The notes under the pieces were generated by a model, which was not told where the DNA came from, made no database searches, and saw nothing but the letters and a program-made list of their open reading frames with translations. Both the position numbers and the translations under genes were made by a program. DNA of 5,262 nucleotides from Rickettsia typhi (GTDB taxonomy: Bacteria > Pseudomonadota > Alphaproteobacteria > Rickettsiales > UBA1997): contig CAMDGT010000096.1 of the NCBI GenBank assembly GCA_945898025.1, forward strand, positions 1 to 5,262. The letters are read 5' to 3'. Positions 5,130 through 5,262 of the stretch are shown here, piece after piece; position 1 is the first letter of the stretch; the number at the start of each line of letters is the position of its first letter.

Positions 5130-5262
5130 GAAAAATTCTTGAAGGATCAGCAATTAATACAGATGGTTGTAAAGCTTACGATGGCTTAATTTTAAATGGT
5201 TACACTCGTCATCGAATTTTTCATTCTCATAATGAATTTGCTCGAGGAAAAAATCATGTTGA

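Larger units (their letters stand above)
4678..5262 (+). mobile_element. IS1595-family (IS1016-like) insertion sequence, left part, degenerate
   Basis: The transposase remnant is of the IS1595 (ISXO2-like) family. I place the left end at the GGG at 4678, because GGGTCTTGACTAGTTAAG starts abruptly after AT-rich DNA, lies about 50 bp before the transposase frame, and GG(G) tips are usual for this family. The right end, its inverted repeat and the 8-bp target duplication expected for the family are beyond the window, so the boundary cannot be confirmed. The element contains its own promoter-like sequence, a palindrome, and a transposase gene disrupted by a short duplication. Confidence 0.7.
4732..5262 (+). 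pseudogene. IS1595-family transposase, frameshifted and start-less, runs off window
   Basis: A DDE transposase that would excise and insert its IS. Homologous protein begins upstream of any conventional start: NKYYNRFQISEKKFREILKYF reads from about 4738, whereas the first usable start is a TTG at 4789. The codon where an ATG might be expected (4732-4734) is GGA. NRNTINKIF is the helix-turn-helix region. ELDESYFGAKR gives the first catalytic Asp (codon 4945-4947), followed by RGKRGRGA and KTPVFGLLKRDGKV. The frame stops at 5140-5142. The family sequence resumes in another frame from 5132 (KILEGSAINTDG, CKAYDGL, FHSHNEFARGKNHV), carrying the second Asp at 5162-5164. Removing one 13-bp copy of the duplication restores an uninterrupted frame reading MPIIQGKILEG. 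The usual Trp after TDG is Cys (TGT). The third catalytic residue is beyond the edge. Probably inactive. Confidence 0.88.

Noticed and set aside
5104..5142. Programmed ribosomal frameshifting to join the transposase parts
   Set aside because: The frame break coincides exactly with a 13-bp duplication whose removal restores the protein, so mutation explains it better.

Overview
The window is very AT-rich, contains recognisably proteobacterial genes, and shows almost no Shine-Dalgarno sequences at gene starts. This suggests a host-associated or intracellular proteobacterium (for example a rickettsial/holosporal alphaproteobacterium or a Legionella-like gammaproteobacterium). The lineage is inference from composition and gene content only; no rRNA or other marker is present.

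Layout. (1) Positions 1-257, + strand: the C-terminal end of guanylate kinase (gmk), cut by the left edge. (2) Positions 250-879, + strand: a DedA-family membrane protein that overlaps gmk by 8 nt. (3) Positions 4166 down to 913, - strand: a complete two-gene quorum-sensing locus. cqsA-like autoinducer synthase comes first, then a cqsS-like membrane hybrid sensor kinase, with the stop and start codons sharing one base (TAATG). (4) Positions 4167-4677: about 510 bp of extremely AT-rich DNA without a recognisable gene. It contains the upstream region of cqsA and some small palindromes. (5) Positions 4678 to the right edge: the left part of an IS1595-family (IS1016-like) insertion sequence. Its transposase is broken by a 13-bp tandem duplication, and it also carries an in-frame 15-bp repeat and lacks an obvious start codon.

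How the genes work together. CqsA is expected to join an acyl-CoA to an amino-acid-derived substrate to make an alpha-hydroxyketone/aminoketone signal of the CAI-1/LAI-1 type. CqsS, encoded directly downstream on the same transcript, is expected to sense that signal through its six-helix membrane domain and alter phosphorelay output. Both proteins keep their catalytic residues and most of the Vibrio CqsS ligand-pocket residues that I can align from memory, so the locus looks functional. The phosphotransfer protein and response regulator that would act downstream (LuxU/LuxO in Vibrio, LqsR in Legionella) are not in this window.

The most interesting point is an apparently intact, minimal, self-contained alpha-hydroxyketone signalling operon in an AT-rich genome of reduced-genome type, beside a decaying insertion sequence.
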